DNA of 64,000 nt, from the NCBI GenBank assembly GCA_963383645.1, contig OY726576.1, positions 9,538,102 to 9,602,101 on the forward strand. The letters are read 5' to 3'. Source of the DNA: Muscardinus avellanarius. Taxonomy: Eukaryota > Chordata > Mammalia > Rodentia > Gliridae. The notes below the pieces were generated by a model that was given only the letters and a program-made list of their open reading frames with translations, was not told the origin of the DNA and searched no databases. Each line of letters opens with the position of its first letter. The first letter of the stretch is position 1. Shown piece after piece: positions 13,459-26,454 of this stretch. A program made the position numbers and the translations under genes.

Positions 13459-13666
13459 TTTTGTGTGTGGTACTAGGGATGGAAGCCAGGGGAATTCTAC
13501 CTTTGAGCTACTCCCTCAGCCCCATTTTTTATTCTTTATTTTGAAACAGGAGCTCGCTGAGTTGCAAAGGGCCTCACTAAGTAGCTGAGGCTGGCCATGA
13601 ACCCAGATCCTCCTGTCTCAGCCTCTCAAATACTGGGATTATAAGTGTGCGCCAGCAAACCTGGCT
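13459..13666 (-). mobile_element. B1-ID SINE
   Basis: Reverse dimer of the older type (linker with ATTCTTTATTTTGAAACAGG). Imperfect TSD at 13445-13458 and 13667-13680. Confidence 0.87.
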
Positions 13667-13778
13667 ACCCTGATAATTTTAATAATGATTTTAAAAAAAG
13701 TGCTTCAATGATGCTGCTGCTATTGAAATTGACACTTGGTTATAGCCATTCAAGCTTTCTGTTTAAAATACATTTATG

Positions 13779-13969
13779 ACCGGGCATGGTGGTGCATGCT
13801 TGTAATCCCCGTGCTTGGGAGGCGGAGACAGGAGGATCGCGCAGGTTTGAAGCCAGCCTCGCTGGCTTAAGAGACCCTGTTTCCAAATAAAAATATAAAA
13901 AATAGAAAATAGGTGTCTGGGAGTGTAGTCCAGAGGTAGAAGTGTTTCCGGGAACCCCAGTACCACCAA

Positions 13970-14014
<45 letters not shown>
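13779..14014 (+). mobile_element. B1-ID SINE, short-linker subfamily, with ATA microsatellite tail
   Basis: Forward dimer whose tail has grown into an AAT-type triplet repeat (about 13967-14012). Flanking TSD AAAATACATTTATG at 13765-13778 and 14015-14028. A second SINE follows directly. Confidence 0.92.
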
Positions 14015-14018
<4 letters not shown>

Positions 14019-14028
14019 TACATTTATG

Positions 14029-14224
14029 GCCGGCATGGTGGTGCACCCTTGTAATCCCAGCACTTGGGAGGCTGAGACAGGAGGATTGCCCAGGTTCAAA
14101 GCCAGCCTCAGCTACTTAGTGAGGTTCTCAGCAACTTGGTGAGACCCTGTTTCCAAAAAAAGTATAAAATAGGTCTGGGAGTATAGCCCCGAGGTAGAAA
14201 AGCCCTTGGGTTCAATCCCCAGTA

Positions 14225-14262
<38 letters not shown>
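14029..14262 (+). mobile_element. B1-ID SINE with CA-repeat tail, inserted at the same site
   Basis: Forward dimer of the longer type, tail expanded to a CA repeat (about 14222-14260). It is followed by a third, slightly altered copy of the same target sequence, AAATACCATTTATGA, at 14263-14277. Confidence 0.9.
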
Positions 14263-14535
14263 AAATACCATTTATGATGGATTGCATATATCTCTTTGCA
14301 GGACTTTGACTTTTGGAAATGAACCAAAGTCAACTTAGAGCCAAGCTATTTCAAGAAACAGTTTTTAAAACATTTTGGAATATATTAACTCATTGCAGTA
14401 AAGTTTTATTAAAAAATCTAATTACTTGGCAGTTTTTCTCTTTTTTTGTGATAAGCCAGCTTTCCTGGTACTCCTCAATCTAAGGTCTCCTCCCATCCCT
14501 CCCTCCTTCCTTTTTTTCCTTCATTTACTCTTCTT

Positions 14536-14655
14536 GCCTTCTATTCATTTATCAAAGTTTTATTTAGCACCTATCATGTGCTAATACACAGAACATTAAA
14601 CACAGATCCTGCCTTAGTGGAAAATAAGACCATTCAGTACTTGAATACCAGGCAC
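14536..14655. mobile_element. Probable L2 fragment
   Basis: Contains TTATTTAGCACCTATCATGTGC and CAGATCCTGCCTTAGTGG, matching the widespread mammalian L2 motif. Edges and strand uncertain. Confidence 0.45.
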
Positions 14656-14960
14656 GAGCACCTCAGAAGCAGGTGTTCGGTACACCTCCTTCCCTTGGAG
14701 TCTAGCATGATGCTTCGTGCATACTGTGAAATCACTTCCGCATGATTATAGTGATACAAAATAGAAAATGAATTGTTTTGAAACTGGAAGATCACCAATG
14801 TTAGCACAATTTCATTTCATTGTTCTCTTTTGATTAGGTCAAATTATATAAAATGGCTAAAATTTGGTATTTTTAAACCTATGCAAATGGAAATTTTGTA
14901 CAACTCAATTTCTAACCACAGCTAGTCCTCAGAAGACAGACAGTGAATACAAACATTTTT

Positions 14961-15159
14961 TTTTTTTTTTTGGTGGTACTGGGGTTCCTGGAAGCCCTTC
15001 TACCTCCGGGTTACACTCCCAGACCTATTTTTTTTTACATTTTTATTTGGAAACAGGGTCTCCTAAGCCAGCGTGCACGGCTGGCTTTGAACCTGCGCGA
15101 TCCTCCTGTCTCTGCCTCCCAAGCGCGGGGATTACAAGCGTGCGCCACCACGCCCGGCA
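14961..15159 (-). mobile_element. B1-ID SINE, short-linker subfamily (young)
   Basis: Reverse dimer with an intact poly-T tail and a B1 head of CACGCCCGGC. TSD AATACAAnCATTTTT (one mismatch) at 14946-14960 and 15160-15174. Confidence 0.93.
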
Positions 15160-15689
15160 AATACAAGCATTTTTGAGGGCCAAGAAAGGAAAGTAATACA
15201 CCTGCAGGATGATTGTGGAGACTAGGAGATTGAATTGAATGGAAACCCGGCAAGTGCATGGTCCTTCTAAACTCTTGCAAACTACATCAATAGAAGATGA
15301 TGTGGCCAAACAATGTCTTCATGGTACTGGGTGTGTCCCTGAGACTGTCAGTTTTTAACTATTATTTTACAGGAATAAATATTTTTGAGTCTGATTTGCA
15401 ACTTTTAAAGGTAATTAAAACAAGATATATGTCAATAAGGCTGGGATGACAACTGAATTTTAAGTTCAGTATCAATTTCCTCGTATCATCAGTACCTGCC
15501 CCAGCAGGGTTTAAAATTATTCTCAACTATGCTTGCAATTAATTTTGATGTCTGCCGTGTATGGGGCAGAACACTGAGGACATACAAGTTACAAATGTCA
15601 TCTTCAAATGAAGTTGTAATTCAGGCCAAGAGGTAATTTGCCATATGTAAAGAATATGTTAAAGTATTTCATTTTTTATCTATTTATTT

Positions 15690-15768
15690 ACTGGTGGTAA
15701 AGATTAAACCCAGGGCTCTACACACACACTAAGCACGTGCTCTACTACGGAACCACATCCCCCAGGGT
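15690..15768 (-). mobile_element. Monomeric ID-type SINE
   Basis: Reverse copy of a tRNA-like ID unit: AACCCAGGGCTCTACAC, then CACGTGCTCTACTACGGAACC and CATCCCCCAG. No B1 half. Confidence 0.75.
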
Positions 15769-15979
15769 TTTCAAGTGCCTTCTTTGTCAGCAAAAAACAA
15801 AACCAAAATCCAAGAAACAAAAATATAAAATGTAGATGAACAATACTCTATTAAATACAGAGCTTATTAATGTCTCATATGTCAAATGAACAATGCATTT
15901 TTTGGTTATTTTTTCTGCCTTTATTATTTAATAGACTTTAAAAGTTTAAGTAAAAAATGTATTTTATTTGTGTATATAT

Positions 15980-16055
15980 TTGATGTTATGGATGAAACCT
16001 ATGGCCTTGATCACGCTACATAGGTGTTCTACCACTGAGCTACATTCCCAGACCC
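15980..16055 (-). mobile_element. Monomeric ID-type SINE, diverged
   Basis: Reverse ID unit with GATGAAACCTATGGCCTTG and TTCTACCACTGAGCTACAT. No B1 half. Confidence 0.7.
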
Positions 16056-16984
16056 ATAACATAATGTTTAACATTGACCGAAATAATTTTTAAAAAGTTA
16101 GGTAAGTTAGTGTTTTTAAAAATCATTTATAACTATATTTAATAACTTAAGAATCCCCAGTGAAGAAATTGACCTAACTTTGGATAAGAACAATGACTGA
16201 GTTCTAGAGGGCAGTTCAGTTTGTAGGCATTAACCGGGTATCAGCTCTTCAACTCCTGAGCTTTGTCTTGCTAACAAACGGGGCAAGTGCTCCAGATGTT
16301 TGATGTCTCAAATGAGATAGAGATATGTCAAAGTCAAGAAAAGCCAATATAAAGGTAAGGATAAGAAGTAGCCAGTATGTGACTAGAAGGTATCATGTAA
16401 AGGTCAGGAGTTCATTTACAAAAACACAGATGTTTTGGCATAATAAGTTATTCTAAAAATAGTTCTGATTGTTAAAGTCATGGGGACAGAGAACAGATGC
16501 TCAGAGAAATGTCCTTGGTTCCATACAATCAACAGCTGCAAGATTGCTGTTGCCTTTGACTCAAATGGACAAGTCCTTGTTTTTTATTTTTAAAACTCTT
16601 GTACTCTATTCACAAAATTGCTTACATTTTTTTTTCTAGCTCACTGAAGAGCAGGGAGAATGAAAAACCTTGAGAACTGAGATGGAGAAACATTGCTTTT
16701 CTAAACAAATTAGTGACGGTATAAAGGATATAGCTTCCACTTTTGCCATTAGTAATTCGTTAGGGAGAAATTCTTTAACCAGGGGATCATTAAAATATAT
16801 AGACTCCTAAGTTTTCTCTAGCTCTAAAATTCTATGAGTTCAATGGGCCAATATATTGGGTATGGATACTAACTAAATTAAAACAGCATGTCCCATATCA
16901 GAAGAAGATTACAAAACAGAAGGCTAATAATAAAAAAAAAACATTGCATATTTTCTTAATAAAGATCAGTAGGCTTTCACTTGG

Positions 16985-17680
16985 ACATGTCACTCACATA
17001 GTGGCACCCAAAGATCTTTGTAAGCCTGTATATTGTTTGAACCATGTAGAGCACACATAGGAAAATTGTAAATCCATCCGGGAATAGAACGAAATACTGT
17101 TCTATGAAGCTGGTCGAAAGATGTTCTGGTGTTCAATGAAAAGGAAACCAGTGTTTCAAATGGGGAATGGGTCTGACTTGAAGAACTGTCATCAAAGAGA
17201 TGCAAGAGCAAATGATGGTCCCCAGGGGTCATATGTCCAGTCATTCTTCAGTGGTACCTTTACTCCAAAGAAACTCTCAAAAGTCATAAAGCTTCACAGC
17301 AATGGCATGGCCATTCATGGTACCCTCTCTCCTTCTGGCTTCTCTTTTCCCTGAAGTAGATAATGACAGAGGCTCAGCTAACACCCTTCTGAAGATGTCA
17401 GGAAGGTGCAAATGCAAATCTGTGATATAATAATTCTTTCTAAAGATGCTTCAAAATCATGGCATAAAATTCTGCAGTAAATCCAGTGCCACTCAACTGC
17501 ATGGACTTCAGGCTTACGATTGCATACAAAGTCAAGAGGTCCACTGTGTGTCTGCTGTTTGCACAGATAACACCGCAGCTGATGACTATGGGAAAAAAGG
17601 ATGGTCCAGAAGTCAAGTGCTGAATTCTAAATTATCTATAGCTGCTATGCAAAAGGGCTTTTGCTAGGACAGTGAGTAGA
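16985..17680. other. Unrecognised non-repeat stretch, possible old retrocopy
   Basis: About 700 nt with balanced base composition and several staggered open frames on both strands (17121-17354 and 17446-17667 forward; 16990-17244 reverse). This could be the relic of a processed transcript, but I do not recognise any protein in any frame and saw no poly-A or TSD. It may be ordinary intron. Confidence 0.25.
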
Positions 17681-17850
17681 AACAACCTCCCTTCTTTCCC
17701 CTTAACTAGAAGCAAACACTTTCAAATTCTTTTAGCTGATGCTTTTGATATTTACTTTCAAGTCTCAAAATAATATGCTCGTATTACTCTTTTTTGACTT
17801 CCCAGCATAGAAGATGAGGGTATTAGTCTTTTGTATCTCAACTCCCACAA

Positions 17851-17932
17851 AACACACACACATATACACACACACACTCACACATTCTTCTTAGAAGAAT
17901 ATATATATATATGAAGAATATATAAGAATATA
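17851..17932 (+). repeat. CA and AT microsatellites
   Basis: A broken CA run (17851-17885) followed by an AT run at about 17901-17913 and TAAGAATATATG repeats. Confidence 0.85.
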
Positions 17933-18573
17933 TGTATGTATATTTATATATTTTTATACTTCTGAGATAGTTATGCTATAGTTAGTATAATGAGGTCAAT
18001 ATTTATTGTTTATATTATCATAGTTATGTGTTCTATTGGGAACTAATTCACATAGTAACCTAAAAATTATTTTTCTTTTCAGCATTTTTTATTTTCTCCC
18101 AAATTTAATAAATATCTTGCTTCGTTGTTTGCTTAATTTATTTCAAATATAGCTAACCTAACTCTGAACTTTCTACCAGTTATCTACACCTCTTTGCAAT
18201 ATTTCAAACACAAGTGTTCTCTCAGTTACATTCTGTTGAAAAAAAGTCTTTCCTGGAGCTCCATTTTAGACTGATCAATTTCTCTTTCCTTTACATCTAT
18301 TCTTTGATAAATCCCTTTTATTTTTATAGACCACGTCTTTTTCTTTCATGACAAGTTTTCACTTTTTCAGTCTTTGTTGGAGTACATCTGTCAGTAGCTT
18401 CCTGAGGAGAGCACCATCATTTTTACATTTCTAGAGTTTTTCGTGACTACAAATGGTTCCATTTTCCTTGCACACTCTGTCCGTGTCTCTATCTGGCGTG
18501 TGCTGAAATTCTTTTCTGTCACGTTAGCCAAGGACCCTGCAGACCCTGAGCTCCTGCACTGAGGACTCACCCC

Positions 18574-18655
18574 AAGAAAATAAAATATAAAAATAGGTCT
18601 GGGAGTATAGCAGAGGTAGAAAGTCCCCGGGTTCCATCCCCAGTACCACAAAAAA
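18574..18655 (+). mobile_element. 5'-truncated SINE (ID half only)
   Basis: Begins in the A-rich linker and contains AGGTCTGGGAGTATAGC and CCATCCCCAGTACC with an A-rich tail; the B1 half is missing. Confidence 0.8.
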
Positions 18656-19459
18656 GGAAAAGAAGAAAAAAAAATAAAAGGAGACTGAGATAACTCAGAA
18701 CATGATAAGCCAATCCTTAAAAGAAAGACCAGTCAACTGTACCATGGTACTTTATCAAATCAGACATGGCTACCTACTGCTCCATTGGTTCACACTCATC
18801 TTAAACACCTTTACTTAACTCTGGAAGAATTTCCTATTAAATCTACAAGTAAAAATGTGTATCTGAAAAAAATCCGTAGGCCTTCATCTTCTGCCTAGAA
18901 ATCTAAGAATATGACCTTTGATTAGCCCAGGTAGCACGAGCAGTTGCTCCTCATTTATACTGAAATTGCTGAGCTGAGTGGCTGAGTCCAAACCACCCTC
19001 CTTTCATGATACTCCATGACCCAGCAGAGGAGAAAGGTGACCAGGCCATGGTTGAAAGTTAATCTCTAAATGGAATTCATTGCACATAACTAAGGTGTCT
19101 GGAAAGTTCCCCAGTCATGCTCTTTCCTGTTCAGTATGCTTTTTTTTTGGGGGGGGGCTGGGATGGTTGCCTAGGAAACATCCTCAACAAGGCATCAAAC
19201 TGCTTCTGAGCTTAGTCTGAAAAGCAGATGTAAGGCAGCTGCAGTGAAGTGCCAAAGGAAAAAAATGTGTGGAGTTTCGAAGAAAGAAAATATGGTTGGC
19301 AGTGTTTACACACACAATACTTCATTTTTACATAATGGACTCTGACTTAAAAGGAACTGTGCTGTATAAGTACAAGCAGGATGGGAAAGGAAGAAGAGGA
19401 GAACAATGTTCTGAAGAGTTTCATCTCTCCATCCACTACTAGAATATTCTTTAGCAAAC

Positions 19460-19665
19460 CTTTACTTACTAGATGCAAAATTATTAAGTCATTTCATCCT
19501 CATCGCAAGTCTTTCAGTGTGTGCTCCTTTCTGGTCTCCTTAATGGGTGAGAAATCGGAAGGCAAATACCTTGTTCAATGTCATATAATTCATAAGAGGA
19601 GAAATTGGGAGTCAGGTTTTGTCTTTCATGCATTTAACCACTATGCTGTGATGCTGTAGAAGACA
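19460..19665 (+). mobile_element. MIR fragment
   Basis: Shows the MIR order: TTATTAAGTCATTTCATCCTC, a degenerate middle with GGTGAGAAATCGGAAGGCAA, and the end AACCACTATGCTGTGATGC. Ancient. Confidence 0.6.
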
Positions 19666-19724
19666 CCACACCGCAGCTAATAATAGAAAGCAAAATGATA
19701 ATCTTAAGAGCGATCGTTACCAAA

Positions 19725-19860
19725 CAGTGACCACGTACCAGGCACAGACATTCGAGGAGAGAAGCAATTTCAATGCCCATTTTCGGTGGAGTAAACTGAG
19801 GTTTATCGAGGTAAGCGACTAATCTGGGCGCACAGGGCTAACTAGTATAAAATCTCGAGT
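19725..19860 (+). mobile_element. MIR fragment
   Basis: Contains CGTACCAGGCACAGAC, CCATTTTCGGTGGAGTAAAC, TGAGGTTTATCGAGGTAAGC and GGGCTAACTAGTA, the classic MIR core sequence in decayed form. Confidence 0.6.
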
Positions 19861-21899
19861 GATGAAAAGACAGATGGTGGTGGGTGAGGCTGGTGATGTT
19901 TATCCTCATAACTCTCCCAGCACTGGCCTGGATTCAGGACATGGGTGATGGAAGGGGGGAGGGTGTTGCCTCCTTGGCAGTGACTTCAATCTGGTCACCC
20001 TGCATCAGTCCTAAAAATAGCCCTGAATGTGACCAAGGAAGAGTTTTTCCCATGATTTACTTATCTCTTTAAAATGTGTTACTTTAATCTTTCTGTTAAA
20101 AGAAGCCAGGCTCAGGCAGACAAATGACCCATCTGGCACAGCCTGAGGATTAGCTCTTTGAATTGAATTTGTCTATCAAGGTCCAAAATTCTTTTCCAGA
20201 CCTAATTTACATTCTAATCTCTGCATGTAATTTAAAGGCACCCTCTGGCATTTTTCTTTTTCAACCCACGGGTCTAACATTTAAGAATAAAAACAAAATA
20301 CAATAGAAAACTGGTTAAGCGAACATAAGGGCAAGAGAAATGTTGAACAGGAGAGGTGATATTCTTTGGTGTTCTTTTTTTTTTAAAAAATGCAGGTTCG
20401 CTTGAAAGAATAAAAGACATATGCAAATAACATCATCAAAGCCCTGCAGCTCAGTGCAATTTTTGCCTTGAAGACAGATGGCCCATAAATCCACACAGAA
20501 TCATTGCACAGTCGAGATGGGTGAACTGGACAATGTGTCTGCCAGCTAGCATGGGCACCGTCCTCATTCTATTGAGCCAAATGCCAATTAGGCAGGATCT
20601 GACACTCAGATGTTTGGATGTCACTGGGATTAGGTGATTGAGAACCCATTCATCTTCTCTCAATCGTCACTCTACATGTAATGATATCAGAGCACACTGG
20701 GACACTCCAGGCCCGATGGCTTAGCACCTCCTCAAATTGCTTCTGAGCACAGTGTTGAGAAGAAGCTACTTCTTGGTTTACGCTTATTGCCAGTGCTATG
20801 ACCCTCGTGAATTCTTCTAGCCCAGCTCAGTTAGTTAGTGCAAATGGCATTAATATGGCAGGGCTCAGCAAAACCTATTTGCCTGCTCCTGGAAACACTC
20901 TATTAACTGTTTCAATTTTCTTTCAATTTTCCTTGCTTGGTCATAGCTTTTCCATTGCATGGGCCAACTAACTCTGTATTTTTAATATTATATGAACTTT
21001 GTAGACTTCTTGATCTATTTTATTAATTTTTTCCAGTAACATAATTGATATGTTCTACATACATTCTCATGTTATCTTAAATTGAAAAGTATTATTCATT
21101 ATTCCATCCTAACTGCAAAAACTGCTCTTTTACCATAACTACAGACAAAAAGCATGTAATGATGTCTGTCTGCTCTTCTCAAAAGTCTTTGCCGATCCAA
21201 CCCTAACCTGCCGTCACAGCTTTCTTCATCCCCACATCTTCCCTGTACAGTGTAAATTTTAGTCGTTGATTTAGTTTTGTGTGAAAGTTCATAGCATCTA
21301 CCTTTGATTTAGCACTTTCCCTTTTTAAAATTTTTTCTCACCTCAGTGAGTTTATTTACTCCTCACTATTTTGTTTAATATGTGGGACAAAATTGTGTTA
21401 CTTAACATCACAGGTAAACAAAGTGTGACCCCAAAGAAGATTCAACAGTACCTTTAAACTGACATGGAGGGGGAAACACAGAATCCAGATTAGAACCTTT
21501 TTATCCCCTTACACATAGCCGAGTGGCTTTAAAGCCACTATTTCTGCACTTTAAGACTAGCTGTCACTAACTTCCCAAATAGCAGATGCTCCTGCTGAAC
21601 TAGCCAAGTACCTTGACCATCAAAAGATGACTACTTCATCACAAATTGGAGATAATAACATGAATTTGAAGATTTATTGATATGGAGTTTGTGTAAGATT
21701 ATTAGCAGGTAAAGAGCTTGGAGAAAATCTTGAAATTTGCTAGAACCTCAATAACAAATAAAACTTTTCTCCAAACTTCCCTAACAAATAGATAACACGC
21801 AATAGATATTTGCTAGGTGCATGAATGGAGATGTATAACATTTTATCTTGCATTGCAGTTATTTGTAATACCATCTTCCCTTGGAATTATAGACTTCTT

Positions 21900-22233
21900 A
21901 AAGGAGGAAAGGTTCATCTTGGCTCATGATTTTAGAAGTTTCAGTCCATATTTGCTTGGCTCTATTGACTCTGGGCCTAGGGTAGCACAGCACTTAATGG
22001 AAGGGAATATGAGAAGAGAAGGTTTTAGCATCTCATGGTGACTGGGAAGCAAGAGATAGAAAAGAAGGGGCTGAGTCCCAACATTCCTTTCAAGAGCACA
22101 CCGCCAATGACCCAACTTCCTTCCACTAGGCTTTACCTCCTTAAGGCTGTACCATCTTCCAGTAGCACCAGGGGCTGATGACTAAGCCTTTAGCAAATGA
22201 GCCTGCAGGGACGTTTAAGGTCCAAACTATAAG
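21900..22233 (-). mobile_element. LTR fragment, ERVL-MaLR type
   Basis: Reverse copy of the same LTR family as 6931-7352: on the minus strand it starts TATAGTTTGGACC, has GGAAGTTGGGTCATTGGC and ends with GAGCCAAGATGAACC. Non-coding. Confidence 0.7.
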
Positions 22234-23607
22234 AGTGAGAATGAGACTCCTTGAAGGATTGCTCCTTTGACAGGCTGAAGGTTCTTGTTATATTGCAGAG
22301 CTGGATGGAAAAGTTCTTTTTATACAACTATTATCACAGTAAACATTGTTTTGCTGGTAATAAAATGACAGAAGACTGTCTTGGTGGCCCAGGAGATGTG
22401 GTTGGATGGACTTCCATTAGCATGGCCTGATGGCTTTCTTCATAGCCAACAGTCTGCAAGTGCAGGAGAGCTAACGCTTCCTAAGGACATCCTCAAGTGC
22501 AGTGATGGATGGTCTTCATATACAAACACAGATTTGGCCCAGAACTGAGTTTCTCTTATTTCCAGTGATAACTGGCTTGACAACTCAGCCTTTATTAGCC
22601 ACTTCTAACCATTCTCACTCCTAATCACCCTGCTATTGCTTCCCACGATCACCTCTCCAATAAGCTCTTTGCTCTGGAATTCTGCTCTAAGAATCCATTT
22701 CTGAGGAGATGCCAACATATAGAAGCATCACTAATAAGCATTTCTGGCTCATTTTCTCCCTATTAGGCAGAGTCTGAGGTAACAAGATTGATTTTGCCCA
22801 TCATCCTCAATTAAGGCTCCTCTTAAATAATGCGGTTCTTAACCTGGCGATAAGTTTGTTCTTACAGTTGGAGTCATAGAGACTGCAGTGATTCAGAGTT
22901 CAGGCAGAGCCCCCGGAATCTCGACAACCCATTAATGACATTACTGGGCACTTTCAGCTTCTGGGGGCTATTCCCTGCCGTGGCACATTTTCTAGCTTTG
23001 TGTTAGAGAAGATGGTCCACACCTATTTGATCTGGCTTCCTTGTGGTCAAGGTTTGTTTCTCCCTGCATTTGACACATTTGCCTCTTATTTATTTGGTGC
23101 AAATTGCCTATTAACTAAACAAGATTCTGGGCATGGCCGTGTTGGGGGTCAAGTGCCTGTGGCTTTGTGGCTTTTCTCCCAACACAGTATAACTTGCCAA
23201 GCTGTTGTTTTTGACTGAGCCAGAGTCCTACCCGACCCCTGTGGAGAAGGGGAAAAGTAGAGTGTCAGCAATTGTCAATGCACAGTGTTCTGCTGGGAGG
23301 TTATGTCAAGAGGAAAACATATCCATTTTCTGCTCTGTCCCAATAGTTCACACAAGCAATAGCAAGGCACCTCAGGAAGGTCTCATCTGACCAGCAGAAA
23401 AGGTGTTATCAAAATTCAGCAGACTGTGGGTGGCTTAGCCTACCCAGCTCACTTCCCTAACCCTGAAAGCTGGCATTTGAATTTGCCTTTTACTATTTAT
23501 ATTTTTCCTGTCTGGCTATTTTCTGCACAAAAGAATTTCAGCTGTGACAAGACATGGCTGTGACTTTCTGGCCAGAGTTGAGTTGCTGAGCAGACGCTGA
23601 GGTCACT

Positions 23608-23634
23608 TAAAAAAAAAAAAAAAAAAAAAAAAAA
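23608..23634 (+). repeat. Poly-A run
   Basis: An uninterrupted run of about 27 A, not attached to any SINE I can recognise. A shorter A run follows at about 23802. Confidence 0.9.
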
Positions 23635-24233
23635 CAGAGGAAGAAAAACTAAACAAAACAGGATTCCTGGGCCAGGCTTTGGCCTCTCCTGGGGCCCACT
23701 TGGTCCCTGCCTCCTGGGAGAGAAGGAAATGCATTAGAGGAAGGGAAAATGAAGGAAGTTGCCAAGTCACCAAATTAACAATGGACCTGGAGCAGAAATC
23801 TTTAAAAAAAAAAAAAAGAGGATATTTTCATTTTTAGCCAAACTCAAATACTTCAGAGAAGTGTGTGAACATAAGAAACCAGAGTTAAAAGGTGGATGTA
23901 CTCACAATGTCATTCTCCCTTGACCTTCCGTAGAGGCTAGAAAGTCAATAGGTGGAATTTAAATAGGATCCCAATCAATAAAATACTACAGTGGCTTTCA
24001 GCAACATTCTTAGTGTATAAATGAAGGCATGAAAAGAATTAAGGATGCCATAGAATTTGCATCTGTCTTTGTCTTGGGGAGAAAATCTATCTTATTTGAG
24101 TTGACTTTGTTCATTTATTTCAATTCTTTCATTTCCTCTATTGCTATGCAGGTTGTTTATAGAGGCATATTTAAATGAATGCCATCTTAAATGAGAGACA
24201 GATCTTTAAGCCTGTCAATATTTCCTCCAGATG

Positions 24234-24512
24234 AGTGGTTCTTAAACCCCGCATCCTGCATCTCCTGGGGTTTTGGCAAAAGTGCTGCAGACAGTGGGGT
24301 GAGCAGGAGGAGAGACGCGGCGGGGCTGTCGACACCAACAGGCTCTTCTCTGTTCAACCGAAACAGTGCTTGCTTTAAAAGGTTTCTTCTACATGTTGGC
24401 TTTTCTTGTAGGACGTCATTAAAAGAAATATACACAAACTATACATAAAATATTTCTGTATATACAATAGACATAAAAAGATGCTATGTCAAGGACAAGT
24501 TTAAGAACCACT
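24234..24512. mobile_element. Non-autonomous hAT-like DNA transposon (MER5-like)
   Basis: Bounded by a perfect 14-bp terminal inverted repeat, AGTGGTTCTTAAAC at 24234-24247 and its complement at 24499-24512. The left part matches the 'TTCTTAAACC...CATCTCCTGGGG' start of hAT-Charlie MITEs. No transposase. A target duplication is not clear. Confidence 0.6.
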
Positions 24513-26454
24513 GCTATTAATGCCAATTGCTACCTTCCAAATAGTCAGTAATGCATCTCTTTCCTATGCAAGTCCTGATGGAGGGTGTCATGAGGAAATC
24601 GAAAGTAGCTGCAATGGAACAAAGAAATTAGGGGCCCGGGTCACAACACTGCCACTTCCTTAAGCTGTCTTCTTCATGATCTGGGAGTTTGGGCTAAATA
24701 GCTAAGTTCCTTATAGTTAGAAGTCCCATGATATGAAGCCACTGACCAGCTTCATGTGACAATTTAAAGGAATTTAAAGGTAGACATGGTTCTTGTCCAT
24801 TTTTTTCTCTTTAAAAAAAGAGAAAATTGCTCTTACTTTTCTCATAGAGCACCTTTGCTTCTGTTAGGGCCATTTCTTCTTTTCCTAGGAAGCATATCCT
24901 GTTTGGCTTTGGGGAACCCCTTCTCTTTCATTGTCAGTCCACAAGGTCTACTGTTGAGGTCATTGGAGGCCCGGGGTATGGTTATGCCTAAGACCATGGA
25001 CGTTTAGACTTTTTGCTCATAGGTGCCAGTAAATTCCTTTCTGTGCTTCAGTTTCAATAGTCATTTTTCTAATGAAGGAGTCCTATCTAGTATTAGGGAT
25101 TGCAAGATTTCCCAGTCCAGGGTGCTATCCCACTCTGCTCATGCATTGATAATAACACTACACTCTAGCTTGGTTGTATCAATATTGTATAATATAATGA
25201 TAGTGAAAATACAAAAGAGTTCTTTTTTTTCCCCCTCCAGCCCTCCTTTTCTTACAATAGAGTTATTTAGGCTGATATAATCATTACTTCAGATCTAGAG
25301 GAAAAATTATTTGTTGTAGCTGAACTTTCAATTTGCTTAAAAACAAATTGCTGTGCCATTATAATTTTGAGTTCATTTCAACCACCAAACCATAAACTTG
25401 GTGAGTACTGATCAAATACTAAAGGTATATCATCAAATACTAAAGGTATATCATGTAGTTTTTATGATTTAATTGAAACAAGGTGGGGAAGTTTTTATAA
25501 AATCCATCTTATAAAAAGTTAAGAGGTAGATCTAAGGAGAAAAAAAGGAATGGAGCTTGAAACATTTGCTAATATTATAATCTGCTATATTAATTCAGTT
25601 ATTTAACAAATACACATGCACACCTGCTCTTCACAGAAAAATAAAAGCATGAGCAGACTCAAGTGCTTTTGTTGGTTTGTATTATGCAAAAATTGGCTTT
25701 CCTTTATTAATATATCAGTTGAATCTTGAGATCTATATTCTATTATCCAAGGCATCAATAAGGCTATTATATTTTTATGCAAATTTTAGGCGCTGTCATT
25801 TTTCTGAAGGTTTTAAGTGATTAAAAAGTTACTCTAATCGGGAGACATTAGTCTTCAAATTATAATATTCATGACGATTTTGTGTGGAAGAGGCTGGAGT
25901 AATTGTGAGTTCCTGTGTCAGCATACTGAGGTCTGTGGTATAAATAACTTGGCAAGAAAGAAACGTTTGCTGAACAGGGACCATGACATTTCTCAACGTC
26001 TGATATTTTGTTGTAAAAAATAAACCATATTTCCTTGAAAATACTATCCTATGAGATAAGATACAAATACTGTATTAGTGGCACTCGAGGATGTGAGCCT
26101 TTAGCTTAGAATGCACAAAACCCCTTAGATTATTTATATCCAATATAATACATATCTCCTGAAACAGAAACTCCAGTGTGGAAACGTGGCCAACATGCTA
26201 GCTACAGCAGGCCCACAGAGCCTCAAAGCCATCATGTCCTCTGGATTTTCATTTCACACTTTGCAGCTGCACACTTAGTGTTCCAGCCTATATAGTCAGC
26301 TTTGATATTTATGCTTTAGGCCGTATCGAATATTTTTTATTTAATTTTAGGCTATCTTTTATTTAAAATGATATAAAATACATATGAAAACTAAATAGTA
26401 ACATGTCAGCTTCGTGTGTTATTTAAAACCCACTTTAAAATATATTTCTTATCT

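Larger units (their letters stand above)
18660..21900. other. Repeat-poor intron segment
   Basis: Apart from two old MIRs it shows no SINE, L1 or LTR. The part at 20380-20960 is varied in composition, with an octamer-like ATGCAAAT at about 20420 and many mixed motifs. It is the best stretch here in which to look for a conserved intronic enhancer, but I have no direct evidence of function. Confidence 0.3.

Noticed and set aside
15690..15768. tRNA gene, also considered at 27125-27200 and 61605-61688
   Set aside because: These are ID-type SINEs: A- and B-box-like sequence in the usual ID order without a cloverleaf.
17121..17667. Processed pseudogene
   Set aside because: Suggestive open frames, but no protein recognised, no poly-A and no TSD; kept only as a low-confidence feature.
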